Positions 1 through 7,680 of a DNA stretch of 30,313 bases are shown one piece after another; positions within the stretch are counted from its first letter, which is position 1; every line of letters starts with the position of its first letter. A program made the translations under genes and the position numbers. The DNA is from DATFKA01 sp042095835 (GTDB taxonomy: Bacteria > Bacteroidota > Bacteroidia > Chitinophagales > Saprospiraceae), in the NCBI GenBank assembly GCA_042095835.1, contig JBELML010000074.1:1-30313 (forward strand), given 5' to 3'. A model generated the notes under the pieces. The model made no database searches and was not told where the DNA came from. It saw nothing but the letters and a program-made list of their open reading frames with translations.

Positions 1-105
1 TGTATCGAATGACAAAAATGAAGATGCTAGAGCGGTTTTGAATTGGAGTTCCAGTAGGAATTATAAAAAATCACCCTGCAATTTTTTGGTGCGTTTGCCT
101 TATCA
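1..105 (+). repeat. Dispersed repeat, copy A (cut by window edge)
   Basis: The first 12 bases (tgtatcgaatga) and the block aagatgctagagcggtttt at 20-38 recur at 23427-23476 with one mismatch in the second block. Weaker similarity continues to about base 105: an A-rich stretch, then a T-run followed by ggtgcgttt, against ggcgcattt in copy B. The element continues off the left edge. One frame stays open to a TAG ending at base 110, but it has no start here and that frame is not kept in copy B, so I treat it as a non-coding repeat. Confidence 0.6.
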
Positions 106-197
106 ATAGAAAGAAACCCTTATAAAGTCCAATTTTATCGACAAAAAATTCCATACCACAAACTTTCATTTATTTCTGAAAATTCCGTATATTTAAA

Positions 198-794
198 ATG
201 CAAACATTTTATATGAGAATAACATGGTCTCGACCAAGCTCTTCAGTTCTAGATGCCTATTTGACTCAAGTAAAGCATCAGGCTTTTAATCATCCTCATA
301 CAGGAAAAAGCAAAACAATCGATCGCCATAATATACCCAAGGGGTTCAACCTAGATGACAATAAGGTTTACCTGGGCCAGGGAACTGCGGTTTTTGAGCA
401 AGCTAAACAAGCCATTAGCAGCTGGAAAATGTTTGATTTAAACTGGGTTCACCTCTACCCTAATACCACGGCGATCAAAGCGGGCGGCACCGTGGCCGTA
501 TCTTTTCGGCTATTTGGAATATGGTGGATCAACAGTTGTGAAATAGTCTATACCATTAACGAGCCCCACCAATTTGGATTTGCTTACGGCACCAAGGAAC
601 ATGTAGAATCGGGCGAAGAAATCTTTCAGGTCGAAATGAATGCAAAGGGTGAGGTCTACTATCGAATCAAAGCCTTTTCTCAACCTCATTTCTGGTTGGT
701 AAAACTAGTCAAATCTTTTGCCCGTCGGCAGCAGGCTAGGTTTGTAAAGGAGTCCCATCAGCGGATGAAAGCACTTGTACAAAACCCTAAGTGA
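198..794 (+). CDS. DUF1990 (UPF0548) family protein
   Basis: This 198-residue cytoplasmic protein matches the DUF1990/UPF0548 family over its whole length. It has an N-terminal segment with ...RPSSSVLDAYL, a central FNLDDNKVYLGQGTAVFEQA stretch, the FDLNWVHLYP block, and the GFAYGTKEHVESGEEIF block near residues 126-142. The C-terminus is basic (FARRQQARF), as is usual. The family has no established biochemical role, although members often sit beside YndJ-like membrane proteins, as here. The ATG at 198 follows an A/T-rich leader. The TGA at 792-794 is separated by one base from the ATG of the next gene, so the two are very probably cotranscribed. Function beyond the family name is unknown. 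Confidence 0.85.
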   Translation: MQTFYMRITWSRPSSSVLDAYLTQVKHQAFNHPHTGKSKTIDRHNIPKGFNLDDNKVYLGQGTAVFEQAKQAISSWKMFDLNWVHLYPNTTAIKAGGTVAVSFRLFGIWWINSCEIVYTINEPHQFGFAYGTKEHVESGEEIFQVEMNAKGEVYYRIKAFSQPHFWLVKLVKSFARRQQARFVKESHQRMKALVQNPK

Positions 795-795
795 A

Positions 796-1740
796 ATGGC
801 CAGGAAGTACAATAACACTCAATGGATCATTGCGATACTTGGCTACCTAATCTTATTCATCTGGAAGGTTCCGGAGAGTATGCTAGGCATAGAATGGGTC
901 CATATCCTTTTGATCTTTGCTCCGATTATGGTCATCCCTTTGGGCCTAGAACTAATCATGCAACAATCATGGCCAATTGGGGTGCTGCAAATCAGCAGTT
1001 TAGCATTTGGTTTAGCGTTTTTATTCGAAGCACAGTGGATGGCAGGATGCCTGAGCCTCCCTTGGCTATTCATGAGTAGCTACCTCTTTTTCAAGGCGCT
1101 TCGCAAGCGGGAGCAATACTCCATTTATGCCCTTGCCAGCCTTTTATTCTTAATTGTAGGTGCTGCCTGGAGCACAGCTGATCGTTTTGGATGGCCTGTC
1201 CTGGGTTTTGACCCGACAATTGTAGTCCTGACAGGCGCTCATTTTCACTACGCCGGTTTTGTTGTTCCTTTACTAGTGGATCGTTTACTACAATCGCAAA
1301 AAACCATTCTATTCCATCGCCTCGGCTTTATCGTCTTAATAGGCATATCCGCTGTGGCGCTAGGGATTACTATAAGTCACTTCAATGGGCCTCTCTGGAT
1401 AGAGTCAGTGGCGGGAATCATCATGGCTTTAGGAGGATTTGGGGTGGGCATTTATCATATCGCATTGGTCAAAGAAAAATCGGTCCCTATATTTATCCGT
1501 TGCCTCTGGGCATTTGGAGGTCTACTGCTAACGATAGGAATGATACTGGCTTTTCTCTATGCAAGCCGAAACTGGATAGCCCTACCCTGGCTAAGTATAC
1601 CCTGGATGTACGCCATACACGGCACCCTGAATACACTGGGCCTTGGTGTATTTTGCTTATGGGCTTGGGTTTTAAACACAAAAAGCCCACCGTCGCTGAA
1701 GCGACGGTGGGCATTGTCATTTAATTTGAAGGAAAACTAG
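796..1740 (+). CDS. YndJ-like integral membrane protein
   Basis: This 314-residue protein is almost entirely hydrophobic, with about nine predicted transmembrane helices. It carries the histidine motif GAHFHYAGFVVP near residue 153, which is typical of YndJ-like proteins. A frame opens earlier at a TTG (775), but the ATG at 796 lies one base after the stop of the DUF1990 gene and gives a natural start (MARKYNN), so I prefer it. The conserved H-x-H pair inside a membrane segment suggests metal or haem binding, but this is inference; the family has no firm function. The last 20 codons contain a perfect 12-bp inverted repeat that probably serves as the terminator of the convergent operon, so the C-terminal sequence is partly dictated by that hairpin. 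Confidence 0.75.
   Translation: MARKYNNTQWIIAILGYLILFIWKVPESMLGIEWVHILLIFAPIMVIPLGLELIMQQSWPIGVLQISSLAFGLAFLFEAQWMAGCLSLPWLFMSSYLFFKALRKREQYSIYALASLLFLIVGAAWSTADRFGWPVLGFDPTIVVLTGAHFHYAGFVVPLLVDRLLQSQKTILFHRLGFIVLIGISAVALGITISHFNGPLWIESVAGIIMALGGFGVGIYHIALVKEKSVPIFIRCLWAFGGLLLTIGMILAFLYASRNWIALPWLSIPWMYAIHGTLNTLGLGVFCLWAWVLNTKSPPSLKRRWALSFNLKEN
1685..1712 (-). terminator. Rho-independent terminator inside the convergent gene's 3' end
   Basis: A perfect 12-bp stem (gcccaccgtcgc / gcgacggtgggc) has a 4-base loop. Read on the minus strand it is followed by TTTTTGTGTTT, a good terminator tail. It lies about 105 bases downstream of the anti-sigma gene's stop. On the plus strand no T-run follows. 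The hairpin sits within the coding sequence of the YndJ-like gene. Confidence 0.75.
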
Positions 1741-1776
1741 TGATTCCTCACTAATTTTGGTCATTTCTATAACTTA

Positions 1777-1815
1777 GACCCGAGGAAAGCGAAAAGTGCT
1801 GCTCGGGTTCCAATT
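1777..1815 (+). terminator. Possible terminator of the DUF1990/YndJ pair
   Basis: An 8-bp arm (gacccgag, 1777-1784) pairs over seven bases with ctcgggt (1802-1808), with a small inner agc/gct pairing. The sequence tccaattttta follows on the plus strand. The loop is long and the T-run short, so the call is tentative. Confidence 0.4.
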
Positions 1816-1816
1816 T

Positions 1817-3238
1817 TTATTGAATTCTTTTTCTTAAGCCTACAAATAGTCCGGCAGTCATATATCGCTGTTCTAACACATAAGCATCAACGGCTACCGA
1901 GCCTGGACGATATTTCACATAGGGCTCGAATAAAACTTGCATATTATCCTTCCACTTGAAATAAAAGCCCATACTCCCGTAGAAACCCAAGCCTAGTCGA
2001 TTACGGAAAGCCCGGTAGGAGTTAGGATCATTAGAACTAAAGGTCACTGGTACTTCCGTATTGGGTGACACGAATTCTCCCTTTTGGGCACTCAACATAT
2101 TGATCAATAATCCTCCGTTTAGCGAAAAAGAAACCTTGTCTCCACCTCGCTCAAATCCCACCAACAATGGAATATCTAACTCTGTATAGCGATTATTAAC
2201 AATGCGATAGTTACCTACCAGTTGCAGGCTGGTATCTTGTCCAATAATAGACCCGTCCTGACCATAACGGGTCGTGACGGTCAAGCGCTCTTCTTCGCTT
2301 ATTTTGAAATTTAATTGCTCATTGATTACCGAATAATTCAATCCACTTCTGACGGCAAAGCCGTTCTCTGAAACAGTGGAGAGACGCATGCCTACGCTGA
2401 TTCCATGTCTGAAAGTTTCGGTGTTATTACGCATTCTCGCGTAGTCTTCGAAATCTGAAGATTTGGCTTCTAATTGTCGCATGACAAAGTCCATAGAGGA
2501 CATAATATCAACGGTTGTTTCCCAAGGTTTCTTCATTTTGAAAACAGGCGCTTCCATATATTCGTCACCCAGCGGGTTGGGAATGAGGTCAATATCTGAG
2601 GCAATCAATTCCGTCATTAGCAGGTCTAATCTGGCTTGAAAAACCGCCTGCTCCTCACTTTCGGACTTGGCAGCTTGACTACTGGTCGCTTCTTGAACAG
2701 TCTCCTGAGCAGCCTCTGTACTTTTTACAAAGCCAAAGCTATTAGTGGATTGTTCGAGAGCCTCCTCTGAGGATGCTTCGGAAATGATGCTAGCCGATGT
2801 TTTTTTCGAAAGCTCCTTTTCTACTGAAACAAAGCTTTTGACATCAGTAGAAACAATATTTGGAGTTTGATCGGAGCTGGAGCTTGTGGTAGATGCGATA
2901 GTTTCAGGAGCTTCTTGCTGCTCATTGGGAGCTACTGGTGTAGCCTCTTCAGCAGGTAGTTGTTGAGCGATTGCCTCTTCGCTTGTGTTGATGGTAGTAG
3001 GATCTTTGTGTTGAGGAGGTGTGATATTGGGTTGTCCACTTTGTTGCAGCATCAGATAGCTACCGATTCCTAGGAAAGGAAGGAGCAATAAAAGCCAGAG
3101 CCACTTTTTCCGATCCTTTTTTGGCTCGGGTTGTAGTGGCATATCGGCCATTTTCTCCCAGATATGCATAGGTGCATCCAGGCTAAAATCTTGTAGCCTA
3201 TCCTTGAAAAAATCATCTATTGGCTTCTGCTCTTTCAC
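1817..3238 (-). CDS. Anti-sigma-like protein with C-terminal outer-membrane beta-barrel domain
   Basis: This 473-residue protein has three parts. The N-terminal ~45 residues are cytoplasmic (IDDFFKDRLQDF...MHIWEKM) and resemble the sigma-binding head of Bacteroidota anti-sigma partners. A single membrane helix follows at about 46-64 (WLWLLLLLPFLGIGSYLML), then a long Ser/Glu/Ala/Gln-rich linker (about 65-215). The C-terminal ~240 residues look like a PorT-type beta-barrel, with alternating strands such as LGFYGSMGFYFKWKDN and an ending of GLFVGLRKRIQ. The ATG overlaps the sigma-factor stop by four bases (ATGA), so the two are translationally coupled. The likely role is to hold the upstream ECF sigma factor at the inner membrane and respond to envelope state. 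How a barrel-like domain is used on an inner-membrane-anchored protein is not known to me. Confidence 0.65.
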   Translation of the reverse strand: MKEQKPIDDFFKDRLQDFSLDAPMHIWEKMADMPLQPEPKKDRKKWLWLLLLLPFLGIGSYLMLQQSGQPNITPPQHKDPTTINTSEEAIAQQLPAEEATPVAPNEQQEAPETIASTTSSSSDQTPNIVSTDVKSFVSVEKELSKKTSASIISEASSEEALEQSTNSFGFVKSTEAAQETVQEATSSQAAKSESEEQAVFQARLDLLMTELIASDIDLIPNPLGDEYMEAPVFKMKKPWETTVDIMSSMDFVMRQLEAKSSDFEDYARMRNNTETFRHGISVGMRLSTVSENGFAVRSGLNYSVINEQLNFKISEEERLTVTTRYGQDGSIIGQDTSLQLVGNYRIVNNRYTELDIPLLVGFERGGDKVSFSLNGGLLINMLSAQKGEFVSPNTEVPVTFSSNDPNSYRAFRNRLGLGFYGSMGFYFKWKDNMQVLFEPYVKYRPGSVAVDAYVLEQRYMTAGLFVGLRKRIQ

Positions 3239-3771
3239 ACCGCTATTTTTTGTACTTTAACGATCATTTCTTGTAGCATTTTTCGGGCTTTAACCAACTG
3301 CGATCGCGAGGTACTTTCCTTGATGCCCAATAAATCGGCAATTTCTTTATGGCTGAGTCCTTCAATCGCATATAAGTTAAAAACCAGTCGGTATCCGTCG
3401 GGCAAAGTTGCAATCATATTGAGTAAATCTTCCTCTCCCAAGTCGCTATAAACGGTGGGTAAGGCGCCCTCATCGTGCATCACATCTATCCCTATTTGTT
3501 CGTTGGTAAAAGCTTTGCGATCGATATTTTTCAAAGCAGTATTCACCACGATACGACGTATCCAACCTTCGAAAGAGCCTTTACTTTGGAATTTGTTGAT
3601 GTTGCGAAAGACTTTGATAAATGCATCTTGTAATAAGTCTTCAGCTTCCATTCTGTGACGAGCGTAGCGCATACATACGGCCAGCATTTTTCCGGCATAG
3701 CGCCGAAAAATCGCTTCCTGGCATTTTTTATCACCACGAATACACCCTTGAATGAGGTCCTGCTCCGTCAC
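3235..3771 (-). CDS. ECF RNA polymerase sigma factor (sigma-70 family)
   Basis: This 178-residue protein has the usual ECF length and layout. Region 2 (about residues 10-85) includes the -10 recognition stretch AEDLLQDAFIKVFRNINKF and a GWIRRIVVNTAL segment. Region 4 (about 120-170) has a clear helix-turn-helix (LSHKEIADLLGIKESTSRSQ). It would redirect RNA polymerase to an envelope- or stress-related set of promoters. The start is GTG at 3771: an in-frame TGA lies three codons upstream, and the ATG at 3781 is out of frame. It overlaps the downstream anti-sigma gene by four bases, the classic sigma/anti-sigma arrangement. Confidence 0.9.
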   Translation of the reverse strand: MTEQDLIQGCIRGDKKCQEAIFRRYAGKMLAVCMRYARHRMEAEDLLQDAFIKVFRNINKFQSKGSFEGWIRRIVVNTALKNIDRKAFTNEQIGIDVMHDEGALPTVYSDLGEEDLLNMIATLPDGYRLVFNLYAIEGLSHKEIADLLGIKESTSRSQLVKARKMLQEMIVKVQKIAV

Positions 3772-3787
3772 TTTTTTTCATTAATAA

Positions 3788-3816
3788 AAAGGCCCTTTCT
3801 AATAGTAGAGGCCCTA
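3788..3816 (-). terminator. Weak hairpin plus T-run between NUDIX and sigma genes
   Basis: Two GGCC blocks (3810-3813 and 3791-3794) can pair. One A-U and two G-U flanking pairs extend the stem, and the minus-strand RNA then runs into TTTTTA just before the sigma-factor start. It could end NUDIX transcripts or attenuate readthrough into the sigma gene. The stem is short, so confidence is low. Confidence 0.3.
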
Positions 3817-3849
3817 TGTTCAAAATATGCTGCTTGGTCTTGATTTTTT

Positions 3850-4401
3850 TTAAAAAAAACCTTTTTTAGCAAAATATAAAACGAGAGCCGACACCGTATG
3901 CGTATGCTGGAAACCGCCAGATCTCAATTTTTCCAATACTTCTGCTTCAGAAAAAATTAGCGGCTCCACGAGTTCGCCATCATCAAGGTCGAGTTCTTGT
4001 GACCATTCCACGCCTTCGGCTACCCAATGGTGGATGTAGTTATCCATAAAAACAGGATTGGATGGTAAAGTACCTAGATGGGCCCAAGTGCTCGCTTTAT
4101 AGCCCGTCTCTTCGAGCAATTCTCTCTTGACTGCGGTCTCATGTTCTTCGCCAGGATCAACAATGCCTCCTGGCAATTCAATGGTCACCTGTTTGGTACC
4201 AAAGCGAAACTGCTTGACGAACAAGATGGCACCATTAGGCAAGACAGGTACGACATTAGCAGCATCATTGGCCTCTAATACGACCATACGCTCTACCTGT
4301 TCATTACGCGGGTTCTGCATATAATCAAAGCGGACCTGGTATAATTTTATACCTGGCCCTGGCTCTGATTTTATAACTTTCCAGTTGTGATTTGTGATAA
4401 T
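3850..4401 (-). CDS. NUDIX hydrolase (ADP-ribose pyrophosphatase-like)
   Basis: The protein cleaves nucleoside-diphosphate-linked substrates, with ADP-ribose or a similar sugar nucleotide the best guess. The NUDIX box is intact: counted from the ATG at 4320 it runs from G52 to Y74 (GIVDPGEE...RELLEETGY), with the metal-binding REUxEExGU core complete. The first ATG (4320) gives 156 residues, but the frame continues upstream for 27 codons to a TAG at 4407-4405. It reads like the usual first strands of this fold (NWKVIKSEPG, then GIKLYQVRFDY), which would make 183 residues. No ATG, GTG or TTG occurs in that stretch; ATT at 4401 is the earliest near-cognate codon, so the upstream start is inferred. 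The gene stands alone between the sigma gene and the LEA-like gene. Confidence 0.8.
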   Translation of the reverse strand: MITNHNWKVIKSEPGPGIKLYQVRFDYMQNPRNEQVERMVVLEANDAANVVPVLPNGAILFVKQFRFGTKQVTIELPGGIVDPGEEHETAVKRELLEETGYKASTWAHLGTLPSNPVFMDNYIHHWVAEGVEWSQELDLDDGELVEPLIFSEAEVLEKLRSGGFQHTHTVSALVLYFAKKGFF

Positions 4402-4494
4402 ACTCTAGAATTGTGGTAATCTAATCCTGACCTACCCCACTAGAAGGCAAATAGAATTAGAAATTTGGATAATTTTCAATAGAAAGCTCGGTAC

Positions 4495-5505
4495 TTAGTC
4501 TTCCTCAATAATGGCGTCGTCGATGACATCATCTCCATCTCCGTCTAGATCCTGGAAGCCGTGGGTCTTCCCTTCGCCCAGTGATTTTTGGCCCTCACTC
4601 TTAGAGATTTTAATATCTCCCTCGTTGCCATAGTCACCGTCGGCGTAGCGAGCAGCTTTTTCAAAAAAGCTATCGGTTCCTTTCAAGGTACTTTCTTTGG
4701 CATCATTGAGGCTGTCGGTAAAGTCGCGGGTAGTGTCTCTGGCTCTCTCCTCGATTTTCTTGCCCATTTCGGAGGCTTTATCAATCATAGAGTCCAATGA
4801 TTCTCCTCCTGCTTCTTTGGCCTTGGCCGCTTCTTCTTGAGCTTTATCAACCAAATCTCCTGCCTTATCTAGGATGTTACCGCCTAAATCCTTGGCTTTC
4901 TCCCATAGGTCACCGCCTTTATCAAGTACTTGCTCCCCTACTTTTTCGGAGACCTTCCCGAGCGTACCCATGACCTGTTCTCCTTTATCCAACAACTTAT
5001 CTCCTACTTTTGCTCCTGTCTCCAATACTCTTCCTCCCAGCTTTTCAATGGCAGAAGGTTCGGTTGGTGCCTCAGGAGTAGTTTCTATAGAGGGGACCGT
5101 ATCTTCTCCATCCTCCAAACTAGCAAAATTTAAAGGCGTATCCTCTGAACCTGTGGTTGGCTGTGGAGGGTTTTCCGGAACCAATTCATCTTCGCCATCA
5201 GCCTTATCAAAAAGTGCTTCTGCCTGATCGACTACCTTTTGCGTCATTTCTTCAGCTTTTGACCTTACTTCTCCACCTATTTCAGCAGCTTTCTCCTTGG
5301 CAACATCGAAGAAATCTTCAGCTTTTTCTTTTAAATCTCCAGTGATTGCTCCTGCTTTTTCACTGGCTTTTTTGATGGCTTTACTGGATTTGTCCATCAA
5401 TTCTTCTCCTGCTTCCTTGCCGGATTCGACAACCTTGCTAGCAGCAGATTTGGTGACGGATTTTGCACCAAAAAGCAATTTTTTCATATCGTTTAGAATA
5501 CCCAT
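4495..5505 (-). CDS. LEA/apolipoprotein-like amphipathic helical repeat protein
   Basis: This 336-residue protein is rich in Ala, Lys, Glu, Asp and Gly and lacks a signal peptide. Two long amphipathic helical regions (about residues 8-105 and 150-290) are built of degenerate ~11-residue repeats such as KASEKAGAITGDLKEKAEDF and GDLVDKAQEEAAKAKEAG. This resembles late-embryogenesis-abundant or YtxH-like proteins. A Pro/Thr/Glu linker separates them. The tail contains DLDGDGDDVIDD, which looks like a calcium-binding loop, followed by an acidic end. By family analogy it may protect membranes or proteins during drying, freezing or osmotic stress, but this is inference. An 8-bp-period array ends directly at its start codon. 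No enzyme motif is visible. Confidence 0.6.
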   Translation of the reverse strand: MGILNDMKKLLFGAKSVTKSAASKVVESGKEAGEELMDKSSKAIKKASEKAGAITGDLKEKAEDFFDVAKEKAAEIGGEVRSKAEEMTQKVVDQAEALFDKADGEDELVPENPPQPTTGSEDTPLNFASLEDGEDTVPSIETTPEAPTEPSAIEKLGGRVLETGAKVGDKLLDKGEQVMGTLGKVSEKVGEQVLDKGGDLWEKAKDLGGNILDKAGDLVDKAQEEAAKAKEAGGESLDSMIDKASEMGKKIEERARDTTRDFTDSLNDAKESTLKGTDSFFEKAARYADGDYGNEGDIKISKSEGQKSLGEGKTHGFQDLDGDGDDVIDDAIIEED

Positions 5506-5591
5506 GATTTAATGATGTAATTTTTTAATGATGTAATGTTGTGATGTTTTGATATTGTGATATTGTGATATTGTGATGTTGTGATGTTGTG
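5504..5591. repeat. 8-bp-period tandem array 1 (unit atattgtg)
   Basis: Eleven consecutive octamers are seen on the plus strand: atgattta, atgatgta, atttttta, atgatgta, atgttgtg, atgttttg, three copies of atattgtg, then two of atgttgtg. The array starts at the ATG of the LEA-like gene (minus strand) and extends upstream, so it forms that gene's whole proximal leader. Read on the minus strand it gives an apparent HNITISKHHNI-type peptide, which is an artefact of the repeat. Confidence 0.8.
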
Positions 5592-5785
5592 TCTATTCCA
5601 TATTGTCAAAGGCTGCCTTAGGAGGCTTTCGTCAGTAGTGGTCTGGTGCTTAACTCCACCATTAAAGCGAATTACGGATAATTCTGTTTGAAATGACCAA
5701 TATAATTGACAAGATTCCATATTTTGGCGACACTTTTAGAATTATATCGATTTTAACCCGAATTTATCACTAGAGGAACAACCAA

Positions 5786-6826
5786 ATGAAGTATACCACT
5801 CTTGGAACTACCGACCTTAAGGTAAGTAAAATCTGCTTAGGGACCATGACTTTTGGCGAACAAAATAGCGAAGCAGAAGGTCATGAACAACTAGATTATG
5901 CATTAGAAAAAGGCGTAAATTTTATTGATACTGCTGAGCTCTATTCTGTACCAGGCCGCGCTGAGACACAAGGGAGTACCGAACGTATTATTGGTACCTG
6001 GATAGCTGACCGCAAAAATCGAGACCAATATATCCTTGGTACCAAAGTAACGGGGCCCTCACCTGGACTCAAATATATCAGAAATCCACTGCGTTTTAAT
6101 CGAGAGCAAATCAATATTGCCATCAATAATTCTTTAGCGCGTCTTCAAACCGACTACGTTGACCTTTATCAACTGCACTGGCCGGAGCGTAAAACGAATT
6201 TTTTTGGACGCAGAGGCTATAAACACGACGCCAACGATCCCTGGGAGGAGAATTTCCTTTCTATTCTTGAAGTACTTCAAGACTTGGTAAAAGAAGGCAA
6301 AATCCGTCATTGGGGACTTTCCAATGAGACGCCTTGGGGTATCATGCGTTATCTACACTTGTCTGAAAAGCATGACCTCCCAAGACCGGTTTCTGTACAA
6401 AACCCTTATAGTCTTTTGTGTCGCCTTTATGAAGTAGGAAATGCGGAGGTGTCTATTAGAGAGAATTGTGGCTTGCTAGCTTATTCACCAATGGCCTTTG
6501 GTTTGCTTTCTGGTAAATACCATAAAGGGGTCGACGAAGATGGCGCACGCCTTAATCAATACAAGCAGATGTCAAGGTATAATGGGGAAAATTCGTATAA
6601 AGCAACTGGAGAATACCTAAAGATTGCAGAGAAATACGATTTGACTCTAGCCCAATTATCTTTAGCCTTTGTCAACACTAGACCTTTTACTACTAGTAAC
6701 ATCATTGGAGCAACTACAATGGCACAACTACAAGAAAACATCAATAGCATTGATATAGACTTGAGTGAAGAAATACTGAAAGAGATTGAAGCGGTACACG
6801 AAAATATTCCCAACCCAGCACCATAG
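5786..6826 (+). CDS. tas: Aldo/keto reductase, Tas-type (NADPH-dependent)
   Basis: This 346-residue cytoplasmic TIM-barrel oxidoreductase reduces aldehydes or ketones using NADPH. The catalytic tetrad is visible: D48 and Y53 in FIDTAELYSVP, K87 in LGTKVTG and H131 in YQLHWPER. The insert with TNFFGRRGYKHDANDPW and the AYSPMAFGLLSGKY motif are typical of the Tas subgroup. The length is normal and the protein complete. The ATG at 5786 follows an A-rich leader (ggaacaaccaa). The next gene starts 23 bases downstream on the same strand and is probably cotranscribed. The physiological substrate cannot be read from sequence. Confidence 0.9.
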   Translation: MKYTTLGTTDLKVSKICLGTMTFGEQNSEAEGHEQLDYALEKGVNFIDTAELYSVPGRAETQGSTERIIGTWIADRKNRDQYILGTKVTGPSPGLKYIRNPLRFNREQINIAINNSLARLQTDYVDLYQLHWPERKTNFFGRRGYKHDANDPWEENFLSILEVLQDLVKEGKIRHWGLSNETPWGIMRYLHLSEKHDLPRPVSVQNPYSLLCRLYEVGNAEVSIRENCGLLAYSPMAFGLLSGKYHKGVDEDGARLNQYKQMSRYNGENSYKATGEYLKIAEKYDLTLAQLSLAFVNTRPFTTSNIIGATTMAQLQENINSIDIDLSEEILKEIEAVHENIPNPAP

Positions 6827-6849
6827 ATAATTATACATAGGCCTATCGT

Positions 6850-7551
6850 ATGCAGGTAAAAAAGATTAAAGCTTATATGGATGGTTATCGCGCGTTCTTA
6901 CAAAATGAAGAACTCGCTGATAAACGTATGTACATCTGGGAATCTCAAAAAATATTCCAGGAGAACTGGGATTTGGAAGCCCGAGATTTACAATCGATGT
7001 TCAACCAATCTCTACAAAATAGTAAGACGCGTCGACTATGGAGTAGAGAATCTTATGCCCCGAAAGTCATGATGCGTCACTTCGCTGGTTTACAACCAGA
7101 CTTTTTTCGGCAAATGTTTCTGGACCTTTTTAATGAGACTAAATCTGCCGAGGGACGCATCGGGCGCTTTGTCTTTTATTGTCATGAAATGCTTAATGCC
7201 TACCTTGAGAAAACACCAAAATCAAGGGAACGTCAACATTACCATGACGATGGCTATCAAATGATCAGTATCTACCTTTGTTTTAAATATCCGATGCAAT
7301 ACATCCCCTATCGCTTGGACATTTTTCAGGATGTTTTGCAAAAAATAGGAGCAGTTGATCAACCCTTAACGCACGATACCGAACGCTACTTTAAGGTCGC
7401 CAAAACGCTCTACAAAATGCTTCAAAAAGAAGAAGATATTATGGAAATGCACCAAGCTCGCTTAGGTCCTGATCACTATGAGGAGGAAACCTTGCTTTTG
7501 GCCTACGACTTTATGTATTCTATTTTCAAGAACAAGGAGGAAGTATCCTGA
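6850..7551 (+). CDS. Stand-alone domain resembling the N-terminus of McrB-type AAA ATPases
   Basis: This 233-residue protein is rich in aromatic and charged residues, with no signal peptide or membrane helix. Blocks such as YIWESQKIFQENWDLEA, LQNSKTRRLW, FRQMFLDLFNETKSAEGRI, HYHDDGYQMISIYLCFKYPM and a final LLAYDFMYSIF match, from memory, the N-terminal module of Bacteroidota AAA/McrB-like ATPases annotated as 5-methylcytosine-restriction-like. Here the frame ends at the module boundary, and no ATPase (no P-loop) follows before the next gene at 7681. It may be a domain used on its own or what remains of a longer gene; the clean stop and intact reading frame favour the former. It lies 23 bases after the aldo/keto reductase. 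Function is unknown. Confidence 0.5.
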   Translation: MQVKKIKAYMDGYRAFLQNEELADKRMYIWESQKIFQENWDLEARDLQSMFNQSLQNSKTRRLWSRESYAPKVMMRHFAGLQPDFFRQMFLDLFNETKSAEGRIGRFVFYCHEMLNAYLEKTPKSRERQHYHDDGYQMISIYLCFKYPMQYIPYRLDIFQDVLQKIGAVDQPLTHDTERYFKVAKTLYKMLQKEEDIMEMHQARLGPDHYEEETLLLAYDFMYSIFKNKEEVS

Positions 7552-7590
7552 AAGCCGCTGTGCGGACAAATTCAGATAGCCATTTTCTTC

Positions 7591-7598
7591 TACCTTTG
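7591..7598 (+). promoter_or_regulatory. Candidate Bacteroidota -7 promoter box
   Basis: TACCTTTG matches the TAnnTTTG -7 consensus of the Bacteroidota housekeeping sigma factor exactly. It lies in a non-coding gap 83 bases before the ATG of the downstream lipoprotein gene. The -33 TTG element is not clear, so this is a single-motif call. Confidence 0.45.
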
Positions 7599-7680
7599 CG
7601 GTATTACATAAGCAAGTAATGATCAAAATCAACTTCTCTATTTCGATAGATTCTTTGATCGTTGCTAAGAACAGAGATTG

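Noticed and set aside
4334..4356. Inverted repeat ggtata/tatacc as an operator for the NUDIX gene
   Set aside because: Only 6 bp, and it lies within the probable coding extension.
5493..5720. Open frame translating to HNITISKHHNI-like peptide
   Set aside because: It is a translation of 8-bp array 1 and flanking non-coding DNA, with no conserved sequence.
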